Part shown: piece by piece, positions 33,961 to 41,997 of the stretch
How the letters are laid out: each line of letters opens with the position of its first letter
Position numbering within the stretch: position 1 is the first letter of the stretch
Source: Calditrichota bacterium
GTDB taxonomy: Bacteria > Electryoneota > Electryoneia > Electryoneales > Electryoneaceae
Direction of reading: 5' to 3'
Length of the DNA stretch: 50,357 bases
Assembly: GCA_018263585.1 (NCBI GenBank)
Contig: JAANWZ010000073.1
Location: 1-50,357, forward strand
Position numbers and translations under genes: made by a program
Notes under the pieces: model-generated
Databases searched by the model: none
Told to the model about the DNA's origin: nothing
The model's input: the letters and a program-made list of their open reading frames with translations, nothing else

Positions 33961-34074
33961 CGAACGGATTTCTCTTTGGTCAATGATGCGGGCAACAGGC
34001 CCGCGGTTGCTTGCAACCGCGGATCAACAAACTGTGCATGAGACCCGGGGCAAGCCCCGGGCCACCCGCCGCGC
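33961..34074. repeat. Short spacer with two hairpins
   Basis: 114 bp between the large aconitase-like and the dehydrogenase genes. It contains CCGCGGTTG-cttg-CAACCGCGG (about 34000-34022), also present near 39306-39328, and ACCCGGGGCAAGCCCCGGG near 34045. These may attenuate or process the transcript. Confidence 0.7.
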
Positions 34075-35142
34075 TCACGTCTCAATCGACTGTTTCAACT
34101 GCAGGTTCTCGCAGACAGCGTCCCCGGTCGCGGCGGTGCCGAGCGAACCGCCGAGGTCGCGGGTCACATTTCCCTCCCGGTACGCTTTCGCGACCGCGCG
34201 CTCGATCCGGCGTTCCCACTCCGGGTGGCCGAGGTGCGTGAGCATCAGCCCGGCGGTGAGCATCGCGGCGAGCGGGTTCGCGATGTCCTGTCCGGCGTAT
34301 TTCGGAGCCGAACCGTGCACCGGTTCGAACAGCGACGTGCGCCCCGGGTGCAGGTTGCCGGACGCCGCGAGCCCCATCCCGCCCTGGATCTGCGCGCCGA
34401 GATCGGTCGCGATGTCGCCGAACATGTTGCAGGTGACGATCACCTCGAACTGTTCCGGCCGCTTCACCATCTGCATCACGAGCGCGTCGATGTACAGGTG
34501 CTGCGTCTCGATCTCCGGGTAGTCGGCGGCAACTTCGGCGAACACGCGATCCCAGAGGTCGCCCTCGAACCGCATCGCGTTCGACTTGTTCGACATCGTC
34601 ACGCGCGTCCGGTTGTTCGCGCGCGCGTAGTCGAACGCGTAGCGGATGATCCGTTCGACCCCCTTGTACGTGTTCACCGAGCTCTGGATCGCGACCTCGT
34701 CGCGCGTGCCCTTCTTCAGATGGCCGCCGACGCCCGCATACATCTCCTCCGTGTTCTCGCGGAACACGACGAAGTTCACATCGTCGCGGGTCTTGTCCTT
34801 CAACGGGCAGAGACGGTCGTCGAGCAGGCGGATCGGGCGGTAGTTGACGAACAGGTCGAGCTTGAACCGGAGCCCGAGCAGGATGTCGGCGGCGTGCTTC
34901 ATGTCCGGCACACGCGGATCGCCGACCGCACCGAGAAACACGGCGTCGTAGTGGTCGCGGAAGTTCTCGATCTCCTCGTCGGGGAGGGTGACTCCGCTCG
35001 CGAGGTACTTGTCCGCGCCGTAGTCGAACTCTTCCCAGCGGAGATCGACGCCGGAATCGCGCACCAGCTCGAGCAGCTTGAGCACCTCCCGCGTGACATC
35101 GACCCCGATCCCGTCGCCGGGAATCACCGCGATTCGCGCCAT
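34075..35142 (-). CDS. Isopropylmalate/isocitrate/homoisocitrate dehydrogenase family protein
   Basis: A 355-aa decarboxylating beta-hydroxyacid dehydrogenase. IPGDGIGVDVT opens the protein; the substrate helix reads ADILLGLRFKLDLFVNYRPI, VVFRENTEEMYAGVGG holds the catalytic region, and FGDIATDLGAQIQGGMGLAASGN and EPVHGSAPKYAGQ complete metal and cofactor sites. The LLGLR stretch before the Arg resembles isopropylmalate dehydrogenases, while NTEEMYAGVGG recalls malate/tartrate- and isocitrate-type members. It is the first gene of the dehydrogenase-LeuC-MarR-LeuD run. The product would be a 2-oxoacid such as 2-oxoisocaproate, 2-oxoglutarate or 2-oxoadipate. Confidence 0.88.
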   Translation of the reverse strand: MARIAVIPGDGIGVDVTREVLKLLELVRDSGVDLRWEEFDYGADKYLASGVTLPDEEIENFRDHYDAVFLGAVGDPRVPDMKHAADILLGLRFKLDLFVNYRPIRLLDDRLCPLKDKTRDDVNFVVFRENTEEMYAGVGGHLKKGTRDEVAIQSSVNTYKGVERIIRYAFDYARANNRTRVTMSNKSNAMRFEGDLWDRVFAEVAADYPEIETQHLYIDALVMQMVKRPEQFEVIVTCNMFGDIATDLGAQIQGGMGLAASGNLHPGRTSLFEPVHGSAPKYAGQDIANPLAAMLTAGLMLTHLGHPEWERRIERAVAKAYREGNVTRDLGGSLGTAATGDAVCENLQLKQSIET

Positions 35143-35204
35143 CCTCGCAACCCCGATTCGTGCACGTTTGCGACCATCCCGGCCGCCGTTCCACCAGTGA
35201 CCTG

Positions 35205-35235
35205 TTAGGCAATCCTTACTGTAAGCCCAGCCTAA
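35205..35235. promoter_or_regulatory. Nested 31-bp palindrome, candidate operator
   Basis: Outer arms TTAGGC (35205-35210) and GCCTAA (35230-35235) enclose inner arms CTTAC (35215-35219) and GTAAG (35221-35225) around a central T; the two 4-bp spacers do not pair. It lies 63 bp upstream of the dehydrogenase gene start in the divergent promoter region. Dyads of this size suit a dimeric winged-helix regulator such as the MarR protein encoded in the same operon. Binding is inferred. Confidence 0.55.
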
Positions 35236-35353
35236 CTTCCTTGCTTTAGTTACGTTAGCTCGGAGAGTACCTTCGAGTCAAGGGAAAATTGTTGCGAGTG
35301 AAATTTTTTCTTGGGCAACGATATTTTAGAGGCGATATTGTCTCCGGGCAGGG
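35236..35353. promoter_or_regulatory. AT-rich divergent promoter region
   Basis: This is one of the most AT-rich stretches of the window, between the dehydrogenase gene (minus) and the molybdenum hydroxylase operon (plus). It holds a GTTGC/GCAAC pair (35291-35295, 35315-35319), two CGATATT direct repeats (about 35319-35340) and TTTAGTTACGTTAGC. I could not fix convincing -35/-10 boxes for either direction. Confidence 0.45.
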
Positions 35354-35443
35354 AAAACCAGGGACAGACCCCAGTTTCCACATGCAGCATGCAACTTGCA
35401 GAACATCTATCTCACTCGGAAACTGGGGTCTGTCCCTGGTTTT
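35354..35443. repeat. Perfect 26-bp inverted repeat with 38-bp loop (GTCTGTCCC family)
   Basis: The arms 35354-35379 and 35418-35443 are exact reverse complements, each containing the GGGACAGACCCCAG core of the elements at 2451-2477 and 2889-2916. The loop includes GCAGCATGC. It lies 24 bp before the first codon of the FAD-subunit gene, so its stem could form in the 5' leader of the operon. No transposase is nearby. Confidence 0.9.
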
Positions 35444-35467
35444 CGCGGAGTAACGGAAGGACGCATC

Positions 35468-36451
35468 ATGACACTGCCACGGTTTGACGTACTTGTGCCG
35501 GAGACAGTGGAGCAGGCGTGCTCGCTGCTCGCGGAGCACGGCGGCGGCGCGCGTGTGCTCGCCGGCGGCACCGATCTGCTCGTCGATCTGAAGCGGCCGA
35601 TCGTTCAGGAGCGGCTGATCGAGGCGGGCGGCGGAGATCCGGGTCGATTCACGACTCTCGGCGACGGGGAGCCGGGCGCGATCGACCCGTGGGGCTCCGG
35701 CGACCCGCCGCCGGACGTGCTCATCTCCCTGCACAAGCTCGCCGGGTTGAAGCGGATCGAGGTACTCGATGACGGGCGCCTGCGTGTCGGCGCGCTCGCG
35801 ACGGCGCGCGAGATTCAGCGCGTGCCGGAGATCCGTGACCGGTGGACCGCGCTCGCGGAGGGCGCGGATTCGCTCGGGAGCCCGCTCGTGCGCGCGCGCG
35901 GCACGATCGGCGGGAACATCTGCAACGCGCGCCCGGCGGCGGACATCACCGTGCCCGCGATCTGTCTCGGGGCGCAGCTCGAATTGCAATCGCCGGACGG
36001 GTCGCGCACGCTGCCGGGCGAGCAGTTCATCCTCGCGCCCGGGGTGACCGTGATCGAGCCTGCGGAGATCCTGACTGCGGTCACGTTTCCCGCCCTGTCC
36101 GCGCGCACCGGCAGCGCCTACTACAAGCTCGGCCAGCGCAAGGCGCTCGAGATCTCGGTCGTCGGCGTCGCCGTGTATGTCGAACTCGCCGGCGATGACA
36201 CGGTGCAGGCGGCGTGTGTGACACTTGGCGCGGTCGGGCCGACGCCGCTCGCCGCGCGCTCCGCCGCGGAGGTGCTGGCGGGCGGGAAACCGACCGGCGA
36301 GCTGCTCGCACGGGCTGCGCGGGCGGCGGCCGCCGACGCGACCCCGATCGACGATCACCGCGGCACCGCCGAATACCGCCGGCTGATGGTGGAAATGCTC
36401 ACAAGGCGCACGCTCGAGCTCGCCGTCGAGCGGGCGGGAGGTCGATCATGA
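35468..36451 (+). CDS. Molybdenum hydroxylase FAD subunit (XDH family, 4-hydroxybenzoyl-CoA reductase beta-like)
   Basis: A 327-aa FAD-binding subunit. FAD motifs are AGGTDL (32-37) and TIGGNICNARPAAD (146-159); the C-terminal CO-dehydrogenase-flavoprotein domain follows. The ATG at 35468 has GGAAGG about 9 bases upstream. In Thauera HcrB a Cys-rich insert after GGNLC binds an extra [4Fe-4S]; that insert is absent here and only four scattered cysteines exist. Instead a Gly/Pro/Asp-rich insert (~50-82) follows the first FAD motif. It overlaps the 2Fe-2S gene by 4 bp. The substrate could be 4-hydroxybenzoyl-CoA or another aromatic or N-heterocyclic compound. Confidence 0.82.
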   Translation: MTLPRFDVLVPETVEQACSLLAEHGGGARVLAGGTDLLVDLKRPIVQERLIEAGGGDPGRFTTLGDGEPGAIDPWGSGDPPPDVLISLHKLAGLKRIEVLDDGRLRVGALATAREIQRVPEIRDRWTALAEGADSLGSPLVRARGTIGGNICNARPAADITVPAICLGAQLELQSPDGSRTLPGEQFILAPGVTVIEPAEILTAVTFPALSARTGSAYYKLGQRKALEISVVGVAVYVELAGDDTVQAACVTLGAVGPTPLAARSAAEVLAGGKPTGELLARAARAAAADATPIDDHRGTAEYRRLMVEMLTRRTLELAVERAGGRS

Positions 36452-36918
36452 AACGGATCATCTCGCTGGCGGTGAACGGCGTGGAACATGAACTCGCCGT
36501 CGAGCCGCGCCGAACATTGCTCGAGCTGCTGCGCGAGGATCTCTCGCTCACCGGCACGAAGAAGGGTTGCGGGATCGGCGACTGCGGCGGGTGCACGGTG
36601 CTGCTCGATGGCGTTCCCGCGTTCAGTTGCCTCACGCTCGCGGTGCAGGCGGAGGGCTGTTCGGTGGAGACAGTCGAGGGGCTCGCGGGAAACGGTCGCC
36701 TGAGCAGTCTGCAGCGGGCGTTCGTCGAGGACGGCGCGATCCAGTGCGGGTTCTGCACGCCCGGGATGCTGATGACCGCGACCGAATTGCTGCGCGCGAA
36801 CCCGCACCCGGACGAGCGCGAGATCCGGCTCGCGATCTCCGGAAACCTCTGCCGCTGCACCGGTTATCAGAAAATCGTCGAAGCGATCAGGCACGCCGCG
36901 GAGGCCGATCATGAGTAA
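36448..36918 (+). CDS. Molybdenum hydroxylase 2[2Fe-2S] subunit (HcrC-like)
   Basis: A 156-aa iron-sulfur subunit. The plant-type cluster is held by Cys41, Cys46, Cys49 and Cys61 (CGIGDCGGC...C), and the second cluster by Cys100, Cys103, Cys135 and Cys137 (CGFC...CRC, within NLCRCTGY). Length is normal for the family (~155-165 aa). Its start overlaps the FAD-subunit stop and its end overlaps the large subunit by 8 bp, so the three genes are tightly coupled. It relays electrons between the molybdenum site and FAD. Confidence 0.93.
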   Translation: MKRIISLAVNGVEHELAVEPRRTLLELLREDLSLTGTKKGCGIGDCGGCTVLLDGVPAFSCLTLAVQAEGCSVETVEGLAGNGRLSSLQRAFVEDGAIQCGFCTPGMLMTATELLRANPHPDEREIRLAISGNLCRCTGYQKIVEAIRHAAEADHE

Positions 36919-39283
36919 CGACTATCGCATTCTCAACACGCGCGCGCCGCGGGTCGATGCCGTGGACAAGGCGACCGGCCGCGCGCAGTACACCGACGAT
37001 CTCAGCCGCCCGAACATGCTCTACGGCGCGATCCTGCACAGCCCGCTCGCGCACGCACGCATCCTCGACATCGACACTTCGCGCGCGGAGCGGCTGCCCG
37101 GCGTCGTCGCCGTCGTCACGTGGAGAGACGCCGGCACCGAACCGTACGGCGTCAGCCCCGCGCGCTACGACGAGACGATCTTCTGCCACGACAGGGTGCG
37201 TTACGTCGGCGACGAGATCGCCGCGGTCGCCGCCACCGACCCGGACACCGCGCACGAAGCGGTGCGCCGGATCAAGGTGGACTTCGAGCCGCTCCCGCTC
37301 GTGCTCGACGGGCGCCACGCGATGGACGACGGCCAACCGCAGCTCCACGAGCAATACGAAAACAACATCTGCGCACAGGTGCACTGGCGGTTCGGCGACG
37401 TCGAACAGGGCCGGCGCGAGGCGAGTGTGATCCGCACCGACACGATCTCGAGCAAGATGCAGGACGCCGCGTTCATGGAACCGCAGGCGGTGCTCGCGGA
37501 AGTGGACGCGCAGCGCAACCTGACGATGTTCAGTTCGACACAGGCGCCGCACTATGTCCAGCGCACGCTCGCGATGGCGCTCAACCACCCGCTGCACAAG
37601 GTGCGCGTGGTCAAACCCGCGATGGGCGGCGGGTTCGGGCCGAAGGCGTCGTGCTCCACCGCCGAGCTCGCGACCTGCCTGCTCGCGCTGAAAACCGGCC
37701 GGCCGGTCAAGTTCACGTTCGACCGCGAACAGGTGTTTCTCCACTCGCGCGCGCGCCATCAGTTCCTCCACACGATGACGACCGGTGTCCGTGACGACGG
37801 CACGCTCGCGTTCCTCGAACACGAGTGCATCCTCGACGGCGGCGCGTACGCCAGCTTCGGGATCGCGACCGTCTATTACGCCGGGTCGTTGCTCGGCGGG
37901 CCGTACCGGCTGAAGAACATGAACTACGACGGCTACCGGGTGGTCACGAACAAGCCTGCCTGCGGCGCGCAGCGCGGGCACGGCGCCGTGATCGCGCGCG
38001 CGCTGTTCGAAATCCAGCTCGACCGGATCGCGGAAGAGCTGGAAATGGACCCGATCGAGCTGCGGCTGAAGAACGTGATGGATGCCGGCGAGACGACGTG
38101 CAACGAGCTGTTCGTGAGCAGCTTCGGGATGCGCGAGGCGCTCGAGGCGGTGCGTGACTCCGCCGCGTGGAAGAAGAAGCGTGCACTCGCCGGCCAGACC
38201 CGCGCGGAGGGGAAAGGGATCGGCGCCGCGTGCGGGTTCTTCGTCTCCGGCGCCGCGTACCCGATCTACCGGTCGAAGACGTACCACTGCACGGTCGTGA
38301 CGAAGGTGGACGAGGTCGGCGGCGGAGTCGTCGTCCAGTCCGGCGCGGCGGACATCGGCCAGGGCTCGGACACGATGCTCGCGATGATCACCGCCGAGGA
38401 GCTGGGCGTTTCGCTCGACGATGTGCGCGTGCAGGCCGGCGATTCCAGCCTCAGCGTGGACCTCGGCTCGTACTCGAGCCGGACGACGTTGATGACCGGC
38501 GCGGCCGCCCGTGACGCGGCGCGGGACGTGAAACGCCGGATCCTGAGCGCCGTCGCCGGCCGAATCGATGTTCCGCCGGAGACGCTCGACCTGAAGGACG
38601 GCTGCGTCATCAGCCTCGCCGACCCGATCGACTTCTCCGCGCTGCGCGACGAGTACCTCAAGGAGCACGTCGGGTTCAGCGACCTGCCCGATTCACCGAA
38701 GCTGAGTTTTCGCGAGGCGAGCAGGATCGCGTTCCTCGAGATCGGTGCGGTCGTCGGAACCGGGGAGTATCGCCCGCCGAAGCTGGGCGGGTCGTTCAAG
38801 GGCGCCGCGGTCGGCACCTCGCCCGCGTTCGGTTGCTCCGCCCAGGTCGCGGAGGTGTCGGTCGATCTCGAAACCGGCGAGGTCACCGTGGACCGGATCA
38901 CCGGCGCGCACGACTGCGGGTTCGCGATCAACCGCACCCAGGTCGAAGGCCAGATGCACGGCTCGATGATGATGGGGATGGGCGAGGCGCTGATGGAGCA
39001 GGTCATCTACGACGAACACGGCCGCATTCTCAACCGCAACCTCGCCGAGTACAAGATCCCGACGTCGCTGGACATGCCGCAACTCGACGCGCTCATCGTC
39101 GAATCCAACGAACCGCACGGCCCCTACGGCGCGAAGGAGGTCGGCGAAGGCGCGATCATGCCCGTGATCCCGTCGATACTGAACGCGATCCACGACGCGA
39201 CCGGCGTGCGCATCAACGAACTGCCCGTCACCCCGGAACGGATCGTGCGCGCGCTGCGGAGGAAATCGGTCTGCGCCAAGTAG
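36911..39283 (+). CDS. Molybdenum hydroxylase large subunit (4-hydroxybenzoyl-CoA reductase alpha-like)
   Basis: A 790-aa molybdopterin-cytosine-dinucleotide subunit of the xanthine oxidase family. The a/b hammerhead domain starts at ~15 (DAVDKATGRAQYTDD). Cofactor and active-site blocks are KPAMGGGFGPKAS, GAQRGHGA, GQGSDTMLAMI, and PHGPYGAKEVGEGA with the catalytic Glu near the C-terminus. It is about as long as HcrA (~770 aa) and its closest pattern to my knowledge is that group, which dehydroxylates 4-hydroxybenzoyl-CoA to benzoyl-CoA with reduced ferredoxin. Because the FAD subunit lacks the Hcr-specific cluster, a hydroxylase direction or another substrate must stay open. Confidence 0.85.
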   Translation: MSNDYRILNTRAPRVDAVDKATGRAQYTDDLSRPNMLYGAILHSPLAHARILDIDTSRAERLPGVVAVVTWRDAGTEPYGVSPARYDETIFCHDRVRYVGDEIAAVAATDPDTAHEAVRRIKVDFEPLPLVLDGRHAMDDGQPQLHEQYENNICAQVHWRFGDVEQGRREASVIRTDTISSKMQDAAFMEPQAVLAEVDAQRNLTMFSSTQAPHYVQRTLAMALNHPLHKVRVVKPAMGGGFGPKASCSTAELATCLLALKTGRPVKFTFDREQVFLHSRARHQFLHTMTTGVRDDGTLAFLEHECILDGGAYASFGIATVYYAGSLLGGPYRLKNMNYDGYRVVTNKPACGAQRGHGAVIARALFEIQLDRIAEELEMDPIELRLKNVMDAGETTCNELFVSSFGMREALEAVRDSAAWKKKRALAGQTRAEGKGIGAACGFFVSGAAYPIYRSKTYHCTVVTKVDEVGGGVVVQSGAADIGQGSDTMLAMITAEELGVSLDDVRVQAGDSSLSVDLGSYSSRTTLMTGAAARDAARDVKRRILSAVAGRIDVPPETLDLKDGCVISLADPIDFSALRDEYLKEHVGFSDLPDSPKLSFREASRIAFLEIGAVVGTGEYRPPKLGGSFKGAAVGTSPAFGCSAQVAEVSVDLETGEVTVDRITGAHDCGFAINRTQVEGQMHGSMMMGMGEALMEQVIYDEHGRILNRNLAEYKIPTSLDMPQLDALIVESNEPHGPYGAKEVGEGAIMPVIPSILNAIHDATGVRINELPVTPERIVRALRRKSVCAK

Positions 39284-39394
39284 TTATCTCCTGCGGCCGA
39301 CAGGCCCGCGGTTGCTCGCAACCGCGGCTGATCCGACGGGCGTTCAGCGATTTCCGTGTTTTCAGTGGTTGTGATGTTATCCGTTCTATCCGTG
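39284..39394. repeat. Convergent spacer with CCGCGGTTG/CAACCGCGG hairpin
   Basis: This gap separates the large subunit gene (plus) from tsaE (minus). The hairpin at about 39306-39328 duplicates one near 34000-34022 and could act as a bidirectional terminator, although no T-tract follows. The rest contains two GTGTTATCCGTGGT-like direct repeats. Confidence 0.55.
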
Positions 39395-39874
39395 TTATCC
39401 GTGGTAAAAGCCCCTCCGTGCCATCCGTAGTCGGCCGGGGGCGGGCATTCGCGCGATGCGGATCGTGCGGCGGGAGCCGGCGTTGGCGGGCGTTTCGATG
39501 TGCACGCGCCACGTGGCCGCGCGCTCGATCTCCGGGATCCGGTCGGCCCATTCGACGAGCAGCACGTCGCCGCGCTCGCGCAGTTCGTCGAGTCCGAGCG
39601 CGACCAGTTCCTCGGGGTCTGCGAGCCGGTAGAAGTCGGCATGATGAACCGGCGGGTCGGTGGGGTAGCCGTGCAGCAGGGTGAACGTCGGGCTGCGCAC
39701 GCGTCCCTCGTACCCGAGCGCGCGCAGCAGTCCGCGCACGAATGTCGTCTTCCCCGCGCCGAGCGGCCCGGTGATCGCAACGAGGTCGCCGGCGCGCAGT
39801 TGTCGCGCAAACCGCGCCGCGAGTTCGCGAGTGGCGGATTCGCGGTCAACCCGGTGTGTTCCTTCGGTCGTCAT
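39395..39874 (-). CDS. tsaE: tRNA threonylcarbamoyladenosine biosynthesis ATPase TsaE
   Basis: A 159-aa P-loop protein needed for t6A modification of ANN-decoding tRNAs, acting with TsaB and TsaD. Walker A GPLGAGKTT is at 36-44, followed by VRSPTFTLLHGY and HHADFYRL, and the conserved LLVEWADRIPE. The ATG at 39874 (MTTEGTHRVD) is preferred to upstream in-frame starts that read through repeats. The C-terminal tail of ~20 basic residues seems extra. It stands alone, marking the edge between the aromatic island and housekeeping genes. Confidence 0.92.
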   Translation of the reverse strand: MTTEGTHRVDRESATRELAARFARQLRAGDLVAITGPLGAGKTTFVRGLLRALGYEGRVRSPTFTLLHGYPTDPPVHHADFYRLADPEELVALGLDELRERGDVLLVEWADRIPEIERAATWRVHIETPANAGSRRTIRIARMPAPGRLRMARRGFYHG

Positions 39875-40111
39875 CGGTAGGAAGATAGGACATGAAACCC
39901 GAGGCTGAAGCCCCGGGCCACCCACGTACCCCGGGCCAGCCACGTATCCCCGTGCAACCCGACGCGGACACGATGCCGGGCCGGCCGGCAAGTTCATGAG
40001 GAATCGAATGTTATCGGAGCCACAGTGAGCCACGCCTAACTCTCTCGCCGTTGGATTGGCCGCGCCGGTTTCATACTTTCCCTATTCTTCGTTCAACGAC
40101 TGGTGCGAGAC

Positions 40112-41443
40112 ATGGCGAACGAGACGACCCGCAAGGACTCCGCTCGCGGCAGAAACAAATCCTCGGCCCGGGACAACGACCTGTTCAGCCGGCTGTGGAA
40201 TACACTGAAGTCGATGAAGTTCGCGATCATCCTGCTGCTGGTGATCACTGCGCTCACGGTGGTGAATCTTTTCGCGAACGAGTTCATCGTGCAGGTGCGC
40301 GGCGAGATGCCGGGGCTCGCCTACTCGACTTACCACGAGGCGTACGGCGAGCCGCGCGCGAGCGTGCTCACGATGCTGCAGATGTATGCGCCGTACCGCT
40401 CGTGGTGGTACACGATCCTGCTCGGGCTGCTCACGCTCTCACTGGTCGTGTGCACGATCGACCGCGCGCCGATGGTCTGGAAGCTCCTGTTCGGCCGGCG
40501 TTTCCTCGCCGCGGACAGCCAGTACCCCGGTCACGATCACCACGCCGAAATCAGCGGCGGGCGCGAGCTCGAGCAGCACGTGCAGGACGTGATCAAACGG
40601 GCCGGGTTCACGGTGAACGCGAAGGAGACGAAGCAGGGGACGCTGTTGCACGGGCGGAAGTCCTCGATCGCGCACACCGGCGCGTGGATCGTGCACGTCG
40701 GCTTCATCCTGCTCATCGTCGGCGCGGCGTTGATCGCGCGCAACGAATACCGGGAGAATGTGAGCGGACTGCCCGGCGAATGGCTGGAGCCGGACGAGCG
40801 CGCGTGGGGGTTCAACGTGCGCGTCGAGGATTTCACGATCGAGTACTACCCGCTGCGGGAAGGGCAGTACGTGCAGATCGACGGTGGCCGTCAGGTCGGG
40901 CGCATCGACAACGTCTATCGCGACAGCACGCTCGCGATCCAGATCCTGTCGCCGCGGCAGGGGTTCGAGGATCACGTGAACCCGGACCGGGTAAGCAACC
41001 GTATCGACCGCCGTTTCGGCGGCAACCGGATCGACCAGTCGAACATCGCCGACTATATCGCGGTGCTCAGCGTGTTCGAGGACGGCGAAAAGGTGCTCAC
41101 CGAATCGATCGAGGTCAACCACCCGCTGCGGTACAACGGTTACCGGTTCTACCAGTCGTCGTTCAACGACCAGCGCACGGACGCGCAGGGCCGGTGGACG
41201 ACGGTGATCGAGGTCCGCCGCGACAGCGGCGGGCCGTTCGTCTGGGCCGGGATCGCGCTCGTCACACTCGGCCTGCTGCTCGGGCTTTACCTGACCCCGC
41301 GCGACCTGTTCGCGAAGGTGAAACGTGACGGGGAGCGGGTGACCGTCCTGCTCGCGGGAAAGTCGAAGGGGAGGCGCACGGAGTTCGAGCAGGCGTTCCA
41401 GCGCATCGTGCGACAACTTGAGCCCGCGAAGGAGGCTGCGTAA
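40112..41443 (+). CDS. resB: Cytochrome c biogenesis protein ResB-like
   Basis: A 443-aa membrane protein of the ResB/Ccs1 family, which with CcsA delivers heme to apocytochromes c outside the membrane (System II). Membrane segments: ~30-50 (FAIILLLVITALTVVNLF), ~100-118 (WWYTILLGLLTLSLVVC), ~190-210 (WIVHVGFILLIVGAALI) and ~370-390. A large outside domain lies between the last two and includes RYNGYRFYQSSF, typical of ResB. A GTG three codons earlier is an alternative start. Its stop overlaps the next ATG by one base (TAATG). Confidence 0.88.
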   Translation: MANETTRKDSARGRNKSSARDNDLFSRLWNTLKSMKFAIILLLVITALTVVNLFANEFIVQVRGEMPGLAYSTYHEAYGEPRASVLTMLQMYAPYRSWWYTILLGLLTLSLVVCTIDRAPMVWKLLFGRRFLAADSQYPGHDHHAEISGGRELEQHVQDVIKRAGFTVNAKETKQGTLLHGRKSSIAHTGAWIVHVGFILLIVGAALIARNEYRENVSGLPGEWLEPDERAWGFNVRVEDFTIEYYPLREGQYVQIDGGRQVGRIDNVYRDSTLAIQILSPRQGFEDHVNPDRVSNRIDRRFGGNRIDQSNIADYIAVLSVFEDGEKVLTESIEVNHPLRYNGYRFYQSSFNDQRTDAQGRWTTVIEVRRDSGGPFVWAGIALVTLGLLLGLYLTPRDLFAKVKRDGERVTVLLAGKSKGRRTEFEQAFQRIVRQLEPAKEAA

Positions 41444-41982
41444 TGAGTGGCAAGGCGATCGCGTTCATCGCGGCGCTCGCGGTGATCGTGCTCCTGATCG
41501 TGTTCCTTCCCGGCGGGGAAGAGCCGCCGGAACCGCAGCGCGCGCGCCAGATGCAGCAACCATCCCAGCAGCAACCGGCGCGTGTTGCGCACGCGCCGGC
41601 GCCGGAGATCGACTCGATCCGCATCGCCGTCCGCGACAGCACCGGCGCGGACATCGGCGAGCTCACGCTCGCGCCCGGGGTTGTGAAGAAGCTGGCCGGC
41701 ACGCCGTGGGCGCTGCGGATGGACAAGTTCTACACGCACCTGATATTGGAGGAGAACAACAAGCCGGTGAACGCATCCCCGCTCCCGCACAACCCGGCCG
41801 CACGGATTGAGATTCTGCGCGGCGGGGACGTTGTCGATTACACGTGGTCGTTCGAGAAGGTGCCGTATTTCCGGATGATGGGGATGGGCGGCGGCGACGC
41901 GGTCGAGCAGACCGGGCTCGCGTTCGCGCTGCTCGCCTATCACGGACTCGAGGCGCCGGACACCACGGCAAACTCCCCCTAA
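41443..41982 (+). CDS. Membrane-anchored hypothetical protein between resB and ccsA
   Basis: A 179-aa protein with one N-terminal membrane segment (~5-22, AIAFIAALAVIVLLIVFLP), a Pro/Gln-rich linker and an outside domain. I do not recognise the family. The domain contains SIRIAVRDSTGADIGELTL and a later FEKVPYFRMMGMGGGDA. Translational coupling to resB and a 15-bp gap to ccsA indicate a role in the same heme-delivery or cytochrome maturation process, possibly as a thiol-independent partner, since it has no cysteine. Confidence 0.75.
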   Translation: MSGKAIAFIAALAVIVLLIVFLPGGEEPPEPQRARQMQQPSQQQPARVAHAPAPEIDSIRIAVRDSTGADIGELTLAPGVVKKLAGTPWALRMDKFYTHLILEENNKPVNASPLPHNPAARIEILRGGDVVDYTWSFEKVPYFRMMGMGGGDAVEQTGLAFALLAYHGLEAPDTTANSP

Positions 41983-41997
41983 CCCCGGATCACACCG

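Noticed and set aside
35468-36451. Firm call as HcrB
   Set aside because: The Cys-rich [4Fe-4S] insert that marks HcrB is absent, so only an XDH-family FAD subunit is supported.
36887-38668. 593-codon open frame antisense to the molybdenum hydroxylase
   Set aside because: It is a high-GC shadow: the plus-strand frame has complete family motifs while this one is Arg/Val/His-rich with no recognisable domain.
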